Below, one piece after another: positions 1-10,187 of a DNA stretch of 64,000 bases. Numbering within the stretch: position 1 is the first letter of the stretch; each line of letters begins with the position of its first letter. The stretch is from Pseudo-nitzschia pungens (lineage: Eukaryota; Bacillariophyta; Bacillariophyceae; Bacillariales; Bacillariaceae). The stretch lies in assembly GCA_037355855.1 (NCBI GenBank), contig CM074762.1:372001-436000 (forward strand), read 5' to 3'. Made by a program: the position numbers and the translations under genes. The notes below the pieces were generated by a model. That model was not told the DNA's origin, did no database searches, and saw only the letters and a list, made by a program, of their open reading frames with translations.

Positions 1-1203
1 GTGCTCAATCTTGGCAATGTTTTGTACGATATCCTTCTGGCCGAGACCAATACCGACGGCATATCCCTTGTAACCTGGAGGCACCTGTCTGAGGACTCGC
101 CACTCTGCAAAGATTCTCATCGCGGCACAAAAGTTGATGGCATCAATGTCTCCCGATGGAACGGCAGGTGGATAACCAACAGGTTCAGCGGTGATCGGAG
201 CCGAAACGTCTTTGCCCCGAGCCATCGTTGTTGCAACAGATGTTCGTTCGATCATCTTCTTGACTCGGGGCAAGATGCCGGACAGAAACTGACCGGAGTT
301 GAAGCCCCTCTTTGTGCTTTCTACCGCATATCGAAACGACATGGTGATGTCTTTCAGCGTGCTCTCGGCAATATCTTTGAGCGGGACGAAGCAGTCTGCA
401 TTGGATAATATGAATTGTGGTTTAGAAGATGAAGACGAGGACTTTGACTTCTTTTTCGACTTGGGTTTGTTGTTAGGTCGCGTCTTCGCTGATACAGCTG
501 CGCCACCTCGTGGTGTCGCTACGACGTTTTCGATGGATTCATTGGATGAGGGGTACACAATGGCAGAAGAATCCTGAAAAGCAACTCGAACGTGTTCCAC
601 AACCGAATGAAATGAACCAAACAATCCGTCCGTCCAATAATCCTCCCTGCGGAGATCGATGCCGCCGGTAAAAGGAAGAATGGGGCTGAGCGTAGTGGTA
701 ATCGAGGAAATGGCAGCGCTCCCAAGACCCATGGAAGGCCTTGATTTCTGGTGGGAAGACTCTCCGTGATATCGAAATGCTGGTCGAATAACATCAGCAC
801 TCAGGGCGTCATAGTGATCTTGCGATTCCAGAGATTTTATTTGCGCGTCCGCCATGTGGATGAAAACATCAGCAAGGGTGAAGGCGATGAGGATCAAGAC
901 CGAAATCTTACCAACACTCCATCGCCTCCTTCGATCCACAAAGTCCTGTTGGCGCAGGTTTAGATTGATTCCAATTGCGTTTGTGCGAGCACTGGTGTTG
1001 CTGGCACTTCCACAAGTCTTCTCATTTAATTCCTCTTGGTAGAGTTTGTCTGTCAGCGGCGTTATGTGATCTTCCTTCCCGATGCTGTAGCCTTCAAACG
1101 AGCCCCTGTCGCGGTCCATGGAACAATACATTGCAATGCAGGTAGGGGCAGATAGGGAGGAGGTACTCGTTAGTGACGGAGACGCATCTATCAATTGGTT
1201 CAT
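1..1203 (-). CDS. Type II membrane protein, C-terminus cut by the window edge
   Basis: The reverse strand is open without a stop from an ATG at 1203 to the window edge (401 codons visible). It has a polar N-terminus of about 90 residues, then a basic stretch (RRRRW) directly before one hydrophobic segment of about 20 residues (around residues 97-116), which predicts N-in/C-out topology in the ER or Golgi. A lysine/serine-rich linker follows (residues about 245-265), then a compact region ending with the motifs FAEWRVLRQVPPGYKGYAVG and GQKDIVQNIAKIE. I believe similar segments occur in diatom proteins, possibly beside 2-oxoglutarate dioxygenase domains, but this is recollection and the diagnostic part would lie outside the window. 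The ATG is the first in this frame and follows a plausible leader. It is divergent from the guanylate kinase gene. Confidence 0.7.
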   Translation of the reverse strand, partial: MNQLIDASPSLTSTSSLSAPTCIAMYCSMDRDRGSFEGYSIGKEDHITPLTDKLYQEELNEKTCGSASNTSARTNAIGINLNLRQQDFVDRRRRWSVGKISVLILIAFTLADVFIHMADAQIKSLESQDHYDALSADVIRPAFRYHGESSHQKSRPSMGLGSAAISSITTTLSPILPFTGGIDLRREDYWTDGLFGSFHSVVEHVRVAFQDSSAIVYPSSNESIENVVATPRGGAAVSAKTRPNNKPKSKKKSKSSSSSSKPQFILSNADCFVPLKDIAESTLKDITMSFRYAVESTKRGFNSGQFLSGILPRVKKMIERTSVATTMARGKDVSAPITAEPVGYPPAVPSGDIDAINFCAAMRIFAEWRVLRQVPPGYKGYAVGIGLGQKDIVQNIAKIEH

Positions 1204-2443
1204 TGTGGTGGGAAGTGTTTCGATTTTTGCACAGTTCCTAAGGCTACTTGTATTAGTGTGAGATCCGTTTGAAATTGTTCAAAATCCAATGATCGATCGA
1301 GAAAAGATAGGTGGTTGCCGTCGTCGCCGTTTGAACGACGTATGCAGATGATGGGTGTCAATCACAAGAGGAAAAACTCGCTGCGAGAAAATTGCCAATA
1401 GCGATCGAAACACGTCGATCACATCAATTCCTTCCCTCTCTTCCGCGGTACGGGATCCTACGGTGTTTCGCCGTGGAACCGGTTCTGGTTTTGCAGTCCC
1501 GTGGGACTCGAGATACTTCCGTGCCGCAGCTGAAAACAATGCTTGGCAGGAAGCATCGCGACCCAACCTTGCCGAAGTGCGACGGAATTCAACGATGCGA
1601 AGCTTCTAGCGAGAACGACAGTCAGCAAACACAGCGACTTACCCTTCGTAATCAATGTAGGCAGAGAATGATTCTCGGCTGAACCGGGAAGCTTTCGGTT
1701 CGTAGTGGGTTGCGTCCGCTTCGCTTCTCCCAGCGATGATTCGGCAGAAGTCAAGAGACTTCGACTTTTTGAGTGTTGTAGTCATGGATTTCGTGATTAT
1801 ACTGTAGGGTCGATGTACTTGTGAAAGGATTTTGTAGTTTCCAATGATAGTTGCTGTTCTCGTGGTTGGGTGTAGTCGTTCGAGAAGTAGATATGTCTTG
1901 TATCATGGTTGTCACCGAAAGTGATTTTGATTGATTGTGATCGTGATGTTTTGAATTCGCAATTTCCCGACAATAATTAAACTTGGAATGGGAACTCCTG
2001 AAGCATCATGTACGTCCGGGCTTCGCCTCATGACTCAGTTTGATCCGCGCGTATTAACGAATTGCGACCAAACAGACTCCGACCGGCGGCCCGTTGTGTC
2101 GCGATTTTTCGACTTTTGCGACAGACGCCCAAGTGCGGTAGGTCCTTTTCATGGAATTCCTTCCACACATCAATAAAATCACATCCTGCGTTCGATAATT
2201 CGTAAGTCTCACGGAAACGACATGGTTGGTAGGATGACTAAGTCGATGGAAAATAGTGATTCAGTCGTTGACACGATTTGACAAAGTTGCTCTGGCACTC
2301 ATGAATTCTGCCGAACAACAAAGATTCCACCGATCTCATTAGCGGCAGCATTGCTGGAAGAAGTATCTTTCACCGTGATATCCTTATTATTTTTCTTTCG
2401 AACCGATCACATACACAGCATCCAACTTGTAACAGCGCGGAAA
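1204..2443. other. Intergenic region between divergent genes
   Basis: About 1.2 kb between two outward-facing genes, so it probably holds both promoters. Short open frames on both strands (for example near 1280-1750) overlap one another and have no recognisable protein composition. I see no RNA gene or clear repeat here. Confidence 0.5.
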
Positions 2444-3872
2444 ATGGACTCTCGGTTGACTCGCAGTGGATGCCGAATGTGGTGTATGCAACTTCTGGTT
2501 GTGTTGATGCACCTTGAAGGCACATCCGGTTTTATCGATACGAAACTACCCGTCGCAAGTGTGATCCGCCCGGTCGCCAACCACTACCGAGCCGACAGTT
2601 CGGCTGGGGCAAGGTACGACTGAAAGCGCCGAGGAATACCAAGATGCCTACGGACGAACCATCCATCAGGACGGAGATGCACAACCCTCCAGCAATGACG
2701 ATCCATTGCTGGCATGGTCGGAAACAACGACCGACGACTCGGTCAACCTAGACCCTCTTGTGGTATGTGGGCCATCCGGGGTGGGCAAGGGAACGGTGAT
2801 CGAGTCCCTCCGCAGCCGATTTCCTTCGGACGTATTCGGATTCAGCGTCTCGCACACGACGCGACAGCCCCGACCCGGCGAGATCCATGGACAGCACTAC
2901 TACTTTACCACCGCGGAGGAAATCCAACAGGAGATTGACAAGGGTCGGTTTGTGGAGCACGCCGTGGTGCATGGGAATTACTACGGGACCAGCAAAGACT
3001 CCATCGCTGCGTTGCAGAGCGAAAACAAGATCACGATTCTGGACATCGACGTGCAGGGGGTAATGTCCGTCAAGAAGTCCGGGGTTTCGGCACGGTATGT
3101 CTTTATTTCGCCACCATCGATGGACGAACTGGAGAGCCGGCTTAGAGGCCGCGGAACGGAAACCGAGGAGGCCATCTTGAAACGTCTCGGCAACGCCGCC
3201 AAGGAGATTGAGTACGGGGAAGAAGGGGGCAACTTCGACCACGTCTTTGTGAACCACGACGTCGAGAAAACGGTCGACGAAATGGAAGCCATTCTGTCGG
3301 AATGGTTTCCGCAGTTGAAGAAATTCAGGGACGCTCCTGATTCGGCGGAGGAAGTGGAGACAAGCCAGAACGACGGGGCAACGAAGAAAACTGAGTCGCC
3401 GCTGGAACAGAAGGAACCTTGGAATTTGATGAAACAGAGCGACAGAATGATATCTCACCCCTCCGTGCCCAAACCAGAGTTTGGCACTCCGAAGCTGAAA
3501 CGATTCCGGGAATCTTCTTCTTCTACGTGTACCGAAAAAGTAGAGCCGAGTCAGCACAATGATGCAAAAAAGAGGAAACAAGATAAGAAACAACCCCATC
3601 CTCCACCGGAACCAGAACCGTGGGATTTTCTGGAAGAGAGCGACAAAATGATGCGTTTTTCCTCGGTGCGAGCGGGGCACGATAGCCTGGAGGTCGGCGA
3701 TCGATCTTCCGTCCAACCAATGCAGAAGCCCGAGAAGCACGTCACAAAGTACGGTCCATACACTGTGGATAACGAGGAACCAGACTGGCCGCACCCGTCT
3801 TCGTACCGTGACTTTGGGGAGACCAACCCCAACATTGCACTGAACCCGAAAGAAGACGAACAAGTCGTTTAA
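2444..3872 (+). CDS. Guanylate kinase, plastid-targeted type, with C-terminal extension
   Basis: Phosphorylates GMP to GDP with ATP. The kinase domain begins with the P-loop GPSGVGKGT (around residue 109) and continues through HTTRQPRPGE and the GMP-binding HYYF/FVEHAVVHGNYYGTS region to about residue 285. The N-terminus (MDSRLTRSG...) has a hydrophobic core ending in TSG-F at residue 30, the cleavage pattern of diatom plastid presequences. The start at 2444 lies in one frame and the kinase domain in the +1 frame; the switch must fall between 2565 and 2623, and removing one G from the GGGG at 2606-2609 gives a continuous 475-residue protein. Alternatively an intron at about 2614-2692 would join the frames, but that stretch is not T-rich like other introns here. 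About 190 extra residues follow the domain and carry a duplicated EPW...SD.M unit. Confidence 0.85.
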
Positions 3873-4030
3873 TTAATGGCCACCAGTATTTTTTTCGATT
3901 GTTGTAAAACTAATAATGCAATACTGTATTAATTCTCTAATCACGACGAACAAGTCGTTTAATGGCCACTAGTATTTTCATCGATTGTTGTAAAACTAAT
4001 AATGCAATCCTGTACTAATATTCTAACCAC
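3855..4030 (+). repeat. Tandem duplication of the guanylate kinase stop-codon region
   Basis: A segment starting GACGAACAAGTCGTTTAAT at 3855 recurs at 3945, a period of 90 nt. The copies match through the stop codon and early 3' UTR (CGATTGTTGTAAAACTAATAATGCAAT). The second copy lacks a 4-nt TAAT and has a few substitutions. Only the first copy is in frame with the gene. Confidence 0.9.
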
Positions 4031-4074
4031 ATCCACCAAATATTTGGGATGCAAAATGCCGGACGCAAAAATTA

Positions 4075-6213
4075 TCATGTCAAAAAGTCAATCGGATTCG
4101 CGTTGGGATCGTAGGCGGCGTGCTCGAAGAGGTGCGACAAGAATCCGATTGTGCGCTTTGTGGCTCCTTCATCCGTCAGTCGTTTCTTGTGCTGTGCCGC
4201 CAGGGCCTCGTAGTCCACTTCTTCCTGGTCCTCTCTGCGATTGGGTCGGTACCGTTCCAAACAAGCCGCGTTCACGTAGAGCTGATCGTGGCCGTACCCT
4301 GACATGACCCACTCCTCGTTTCGATTGTCCGGCTGCGGTGTTTCTTCCTGCTCTTCTGCGGGGGGAGGTACGTAGACCGGCACGGGTTCTGGCCTATTGC
4401 GGGGCGGGGGTTGGGGAGGCCGCGGCCTGGCTCGCCTTTCGCGGCACCACTCCACTCCGACTCCTCCCTTGAGAATGACCATGAACTCCGTGTCAAAGTA
4501 CATAGTGAGCTTCCACCGAACGTTGTCATTCCAGGACGTCCCAAAGTCTTGCTCCCACTCGACAGTGGCCGTCAGTTTGCGCTCTTCTGGATCCCACTCG
4601 ACGTTGCGAAAATTGACGCGGTCCGGTAGCGGGGAACCATCGTCCATCGGTGGCAGATCCCCGCAGGAGGGATGACGGTAGGAAATGTAAGATTCGGTGG
4701 GGGACACAAAGTGGTACGATGCGCTCCCGATGCACATGCGTTTGGTAAAGACGTTGCCCCAGACCGTGCCTCCGTGGTACTTTGGAATAGTATCGCGGAG
4801 CTCGGCGTCGAGTCGCTGGTAGAAAAACTTGTCCTCCCCCATTCCGTAGTGGTGGACCTTTTCTGTCGGCACCGGCCCGACCGTCTGCCGGATCCACACC
4901 AGGTCCGGCGCGTTCGGATCGCTCGTTTCCCACCGAATCCGGTGGCCCGCGGGAGGACCCTTGGGATGCTTGGTGAGGTCGACCCCCTCCACGACGGTCT
5001 GTCGGTGCGGCGATCGCGGCCACTGCGCAAAGATATTTTCTGGATCCGAAAAATTAAAGAAAAAGGGCCATCCCCCCTGTTGGAACTCGTTGTTGGAGAC
5101 GCGGATCTCACTGCGCTGCTCTTTCCCATCCCAGTTTTCCCATACGACCGTCCACCTCCCGTCCATTGGGTGCTTGCACAATTCTCGTTCTTCGTTGGTG
5201 TAAGACTTCGGGACGTCTCCAGGCTTTAGCACGCGTCCCCGCTTGTGGTGGATCCTCCCGGTGGATATGCACCGGTAGTCCTTGGAAAATCCAAGTATGA
5301 TGTCCCACTCGTAGGAACCCTGGAGTGGAACGGGCCAGGTAATCCTGCCGTGAAAAGTCCGCGATGGTTCGTGGAAGTGGCACCCCTCTTCCATGAATTG
5401 AATGGGGCGAGCAAAGGAGTGGTCCTCAAGCCTCCAAAATTCTGGTCTCCTGCGAATCGCCAGCGTCAGGTTCAGAAAGGGTCGCCGGAAACATTCATTG
5501 TCTGGATCGTGGGATCTCACCCGCTCCCAGTCCCAGTGAAAAGAAAACTCCCCGGGTCTACCCCGGTACGGGACGTACACGGCATTTTCTAGCGGGTGCC
5601 TTTTTGTAGCTGAGAGTGTGAGCGAAGACAAGGACTCTGCGAGAGACGACAACATTTCGTTGGCTACTTCTCCTACGGGATATTGCTGCTGCGGGTGTGG
5701 ATGGATATTGCCTTCTATCTGGTTTTCTATCCGCGGCGTGGGTCTCCACGAATCGGTGTCAACCGGATGCAGAGGTTTCAGCGTTTCGCGGTCCACAATA
5801 TCGAACAGAGACAACGTGGACCGGCAGATGGGGCACCGTCCCAGGGTAGGAGCGGAGAGATGCGCATCGGCCTTCGAGGGTGGTGGCCAGCGATCGACGG
5901 AAGCGTTGGCGTTTAGCACCAATTCCATGCATTCCACGCACAGTGAGTGGCGGCAGGGTCCGTGGACGAAGACCTTGCATTGAAGGAAGCAAATGGGACA
6001 GGTGTCAGCGGAGCCATTCGCCTTTCCTAAGGAATTATCGGCTTGAGAGGCGGGTTGTCCGTTCTCGGTCTTTGTTTCAGGTTTTTCAGGATCCGCCCCC
6101 ACATCCTTGCCCCCATCGTTCCCATTTCCATCGCTGTCCAACGGTGTTTCTCGATCAGTAGGAGAATTTCCTGTGTTTATGTTTGCACCTTCGTCCCCTG
6201 GATCCGAGTTCAT
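4075..6213 (-). CDS. RING-type (C3HC4) zinc-finger protein, putative E3 ubiquitin ligase
   Basis: A single 712-residue open frame. After an acidic, disordered N-terminus, the RING finger has C72/C75 (CPIC), C87-H89 (CRH), C92/C95 (CVEC) and C127/C130 (CPIC), with a long loop before the last pair. It would bind an E2 enzyme and transfer ubiquitin; the substrate is unknown. Residues about 215-610 form a tryptophan- and histidine-rich region with two similar halves (each with an HGxxxW core followed by a serine/tyrosine beta pattern). I do not recognise it as a named domain. A proline-rich linker (PRPPQPPPRNRPEPVPVYVP) precedes a helical C-terminus. No signal peptide or membrane segment. It converges on the guanylate kinase gene, about 200 nt between stops. 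Confidence 0.85.
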   Translation of the reverse strand: MNSDPGDEGANINTGNSPTDRETPLDSDGNGNDGGKDVGADPEKPETKTENGQPASQADNSLGKANGSADTCPICFLQCKVFVHGPCRHSLCVECMELVLNANASVDRWPPPSKADAHLSAPTLGRCPICRSTLSLFDIVDRETLKPLHPVDTDSWRPTPRIENQIEGNIHPHPQQQYPVGEVANEMLSSLAESLSSLTLSATKRHPLENAVYVPYRGRPGEFSFHWDWERVRSHDPDNECFRRPFLNLTLAIRRRPEFWRLEDHSFARPIQFMEEGCHFHEPSRTFHGRITWPVPLQGSYEWDIILGFSKDYRCISTGRIHHKRGRVLKPGDVPKSYTNEERELCKHPMDGRWTVVWENWDGKEQRSEIRVSNNEFQQGGWPFFFNFSDPENIFAQWPRSPHRQTVVEGVDLTKHPKGPPAGHRIRWETSDPNAPDLVWIRQTVGPVPTEKVHHYGMGEDKFFYQRLDAELRDTIPKYHGGTVWGNVFTKRMCIGSASYHFVSPTESYISYRHPSCGDLPPMDDGSPLPDRVNFRNVEWDPEERKLTATVEWEQDFGTSWNDNVRWKLTMYFDTEFMVILKGGVGVEWCRERRARPRPPQPPPRNRPEPVPVYVPPPAEEQEETPQPDNRNEEWVMSGYGHDQLYVNAACLERYRPNRREDQEEVDYEALAAQHKKRLTDEGATKRTIGFLSHLFEHAAYDPNANPIDFLT

Positions 6214-6828
6214 AGTTGCACAAGTAAATTATCGTTTGCAATAACCTTCTCTTGGCACTCGATCGAGGAGCTATTGTCTGCGTGAAAGGCAGCTGTCTTC
6301 TTTCTAGTTTCTAGGTTGAATTGTTCCGTTCTGTGTTGTTACTTTGTTGATGGCATTCGGTGTGTTGCACTCACTCACATGTCACAAGTTGTTGAGCTCC
6401 TCTTTCTCAGTTGGGCATCGTAAAAGCGTTATTTTCGACCCAACCGACGGGCTTCGCGGAATTTTGATGGAACCCGCTTTTGAAAGCTTTCACGATTCAT
6501 CGGTCACGAGTTGCGATATTAGTGATAGTGAGTCACGAATTCATGAATGGTCCCGTTTTGACTAACTTGACTCAAATGATTCTCCCTGAGAGTGTGCCGA
6601 TTATCGGCGTGCGGTGGCAGGCGATATTCTGTTTCCAAGATCTATCAAACTAGGGAGTCAAATTTTCAAATCCGATTTACCGAAGGCTCAAGGCACATCA
6701 ACAGTCGAAATAAATACCAGGGCCCTCCGGAACTAAATAATTTGCGCGCGCATGCAAGGACTGATTTGTTTTGCGTCTTACATTCATTCTCCGTGACCGC
6801 CCCCTTTATTTTTTCCTCAAGCCTATTT

Positions 6829-7411
6829 CTAATTTCTACGAAATTGACCGGGAGGTCGTTTCGGAAACTCGTCCTCATCATCAGAACTGGTGGGCTGTGG
6901 TGCCTTGTTGCGCTTCTGTCCGGGTGATGGTGGTTTCTTGCGCTGGTCAAGAGGACCGGGTGGTGGGGGCTAGCGCTGGTCAGGATTTCCAGGCGGTGAG
7001 AACCAATCTACAGTAATATTTGGCAGTTCAAGAATGTCCTCAAGAAGCATCTCATCAAGAATTTCTTTTCAACTATATTCTGGAAATGGAGACGGAGATG
7101 ATCTGCGGAGATGGGGCTGGTGGAAGATCTATGGACTCCTGACGGTCAGTTCCTTGCTCACTGGCTGCAGAATGGCTGTTGGACTCCTGACGATCAGTTC
7201 CTTGCTCACCGGCTGCAGAACGGTTCTTGTTAGTAGTACTTACTTCTTCAACAATGTGTTGCTCATCGGGAGAGTTTACTCTGGCAAGCTGACCGTGCCC
7301 ACCAGATGTTCCCTCTCCACCAATGAGAAAAGATGACTGTGATGGTTGTGATAAGCTCGCAGCAGACTGTCTCAAAGCAAAAGATGGTTGCGAGCTTGCA
7401 GCAGACTCCAC
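6829..7411 (-). pseudogene. Broken gene fragment with acidic and proline-rich tail
   Basis: The reverse strand holds a 112-codon open frame (7411-7073), Ser/Gln-rich, with an internal duplication of EQGTDRQES. After its stop, another frame reads KEILDEMLLEDILELPNI then WFSPPGNPDQR, an in-frame TAG, PPPPGPLDQRKKPPSPG and finally SSDDEDEFPKRPPGQFRRN before TAG at 6829-6831. This composition is protein-like but is interrupted by a frame change and a stop. It could be a decayed gene, a gag-like remnant, or exons whose boundaries I cannot find. Confidence 0.4.
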
Positions 7412-7604
7412 TCCAAAAGATGACTGTCTCGAAGCAAAACTCGTGGGTCATTGACGGTGAAAAAAAAACACGTTTTTCACCCCTTAAAAAATTATTTTCC
7501 CCTTTTACATCAGGGAACCCCGCCGTTGTAAAAATTTTGATTGATATTTTTAACGGGATTGATTCTGATTCTGATTTTTTCAGGTTACAGACTGAGTACT
7601 AGAA

Positions 7605-7684
7605 AGTTCTTATCAGCTGTCCCCGGGTTCTACGTCCCCGACTACTAATTTCTACTGAAACCCGGGGACAGCTGATAGGAATTC
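7605..7684. repeat. Perfect 19-bp inverted repeat (hairpin) with 29-nt loop
   Basis: TATCAGCTGTCCCCGGGTT at 7611-7629 is followed after 29 nt by its exact reverse complement at 7659-7677. Outside the arms pairing continues for a few more bases with G-U wobbles (AGTTCT against GGAATTCT). It lies in non-coding DNA 380 nt upstream of the protease gene. It could be a foldback or MITE end, a structured RNA, or a terminator-like structure. Confidence 0.9.
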
Positions 7685-7736
7685 TGTAGTAATTTAGTAT
7701 CACCTTTGGTGATTAAAGTTATTTAAATGTCGGTAC

Positions 7737-7759
7737 GTATATTATTATTATTATTATTC
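7737..7759. repeat. (ATT)n microsatellite
   Basis: Seven ATT trinucleotides in a row within AT-rich intergenic DNA, flanked by GTACGTAT and CTGATTCTC. The following 200 nt contain two related CGACACCGGTA stretches and two TACCGGTA palindromes (7896 and 7937). Confidence 0.9.
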
Positions 7760-8058
7760 TGATTCTCATTTTTTCAAACGGAACTCGACACCGGTACGCG
7801 CGGTTTTTTTTCGGTTCCGGAGGGCCCCAGTCTTGGGTAAGTCTTACGAAGATGACACCTAAAATATCAAGCGGGGTAAGCCTTAAGATCTTACCTACCG
7901 GTATCGACACCGGTATGCGGGGATGTTGACTAAGATTACCGGTACGGTAGGGCGACAAGTTGTTTTCTTTCCGATTGATGGACGTATCCCTTTAGTTACA
8001 AATCGAGAAAGAAGGTGTTGTCTGGCGTGCCTGGGATAATCAATAAGTAGACAGAGCC

Positions 8059-10187
8059 ATGACGGTGAAGTATCGTGCGTTCAAAGACTGGATCATCCGG
8101 CTACAGTTGGTAGTCATCTTTTGGGTGGCAGCGTCGACTTCGTTCGCCTTTGTAGATGGGAAACCAATGTATGAGATGGGGTCGAATGCGGGTGACTCGC
8201 GCGGACTCGTCGACACAAAAGGGCCTTTTCCTAGAATCATCAATGGCTTCGAGGTGACGCAAATGAGGTACCCATACGTTGCCATATTGAACCAGGCTCA
8301 AATTCTAAAATGCGGAGGAGTGGTACGTATTGCATTGCATCAGTGAACAGTAAAAATTTAGTTGGATCGCGTTTCGTTTCAGCTCGAAACACTCACGATC
8401 GCTCTTGTTCGTGTTGCGTTGCGCAAAAGCTCATTGCCAAGGATATTATTCTCACAGCCGCACACTGTAGTGAATCCATCGAAGAGGTGCAGCTAGGTCG
8501 TCATAATCGCTCCGATGCGACGGAGGTCTACGAAAGCCTGATTATTGAACAAAAGATTACGCATCCACGCTATTACGCCAATGTGTTAGAGGATACGGAT
8601 CCCCACGATATTCTTGTGGCCAAATTATTTGGCGGATCCCAAACTGTTACACCAATAAAAATGAATTCCGACCCTCACACTCCGGTCCGCGACCAGAAGC
8701 TGTACGTCTTTGGATGGGGAGCCGTCGACCCGAACGATACGTCGGTGCAATCCGACGTGCTGCTAGGAGCCCCCACCTACTATTTACCCAACGAGGAGTG
8801 CAAGACCTTTGTTGAGACTGAAGGTGAAGAGGAGATCGACTACCGGACCCTCGTGATCGATGCCACGCTTTGCGCAACAACCTCCGAGGAGGGATCGGAT
8901 AGCTGTCGAGGGGATTCGGGCGGCGGGCTCATACTCAAGGGACAGGATCCCAGTGAGGACCTGCTGGTGGGCATCGTTTCGGTAGGTTACGGCTGCGGCC
9001 ATCCAACGCTGCCTTCACTATATGCCAGGGTCTCGGAGGTTCACGGGTGGATCCGAGAAAAGGTCTGCGAGTTGTCGGCGGCTCCCCCCGCAGAATTCGG
9101 CTGCCCGGTCCCGGATCCCCCGTCGTGCGATGACTCTTCCGTCGGACAAGAGGAGCCATGTGAGCCGGAGGTCACTCTAACGATATCGTTGCGATTGGTG
9201 AGACCCAAGGACCGAGGATGGGTCTTGCGCAAAAAGAACGATCGAGGGGTGTGGGTAACCGAAGCGGAACGACCTATTTTCTCCTACGACCAGACAAATT
9301 CCCAGTCACTGGTGACGGAAGTGGTGACCGCGAAAGAGAACTACGATTACGAATTCGTTCTGCTCGATTCGTTTGGAGATATGGATGGCGTGGAAGTGAC
9401 CATTGTGGATGAGGGTGGGAACGAGCTGGTGTCGGTCGATCCATCGACTCTCACCGCACAAATGCGGTACTCGTACAACATGTCACATGGGTTTACCGTG
9501 GGTGAGCCTGCAACGAGTGCACCCACGAGTTTGGATTCGTCTGCGATGAGTACGATAGTGTCGCACGAAACCACAAAGATGGAGTCATTCCTATCCATTG
9601 TTATATCGTTCGATGCGTTTCCCGAAAACATTGGTTTTGAACTCGAGAAATGGAACGATGAAGCAACTATGATGACTGGTGGCAATGAGACGAACGGCGA
9701 TTTTGAACAAGTAAAAGCTTATTATCCCGGCGACTTTTCGTCCGACTTAGCGAACAATAAGACAACTGTCACGGTCGCCTTGCAGTCACCGAGGATCGAG
9801 AAAGAGACGTATCGCTTTACAATGACGTCTAATGAAGGTCAGGGATTCCAGAGTGGTGGATACGAGGTCTGGTTGGGGGATCCATCCGAAGGCAATTTAT
9901 TGGTCAGTGGCGATGAGTTCTTTCTGGAAGACACGAACGTTTTCTACTTACCAAAGTTTATCCAACCATCCGATTCGAATGGTGACATTGTCATGGAGGC
10001 GGATGACAGCTTGGACCAACCCAATGACGCTAGTTCGAATGGTGACATTGCCATGAAGACGAAGGCGGGTAACATCTTGGACCAACCCATTGACGCTAGT
10101 TCGTCGGAGATAGTATGGTCCGGGATCATTTCCATCTCCTCGGCGTTGATTTTGTCCGTAGTGTTTTGCGTAATGCAAGCATGTTAA
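8059..10187 (+). CDS. Secreted trypsin-like serine protease (S1) with C-terminal beta repeats and membrane anchor
   Basis: Two exons, 8059-8322 and 8430-10187 (673 residues), separated by a 107-nt intron (GTACGT...AAAAG) that splits CGGV from LIAKDIILTAAHC. A signal peptide covers about residues 1-30, and zymogen cleavage is expected at R59|IINGFEV. The triad is His100 (TAAHC), Asp148 (DPHDILVA) and Ser251 (RGDSGGG). The Asp at the start of DSCRGDSGG predicts cleavage after Arg or Lys. After the protease domain (to about residue 320) come two related beta-type segments (starting VTLTISLRL and FLSIVISFD), then a duplicated SNGD-I-M...LDQP-DASS linker, and a hydrophobic C-terminal segment before the final cysteine. 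The last feature suggests a cell-surface or GPI-like anchor. Pairs of such beta segments are, as I recall, common on diatom trypsins. Confidence 0.9.

Noticed and set aside
1279..1754. Overlapping short open frames on both strands upstream of the first gene
   Set aside because: Mutually overlapping, no domain or signal features, positioned in a divergent promoter.
2614..2692. An intron as the explanation of the guanylate kinase frame break
   Set aside because: GTACGA...TCCAG would restore the frame, but the segment is GC-rich without a pyrimidine tract and reads as protein in the downstream frame. Kept only as an alternative.
2748..3863. A 371-codon minus-strand open frame over the guanylate kinase
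   Set aside because: Antisense to the conserved kinase domain; no recognisable motif.
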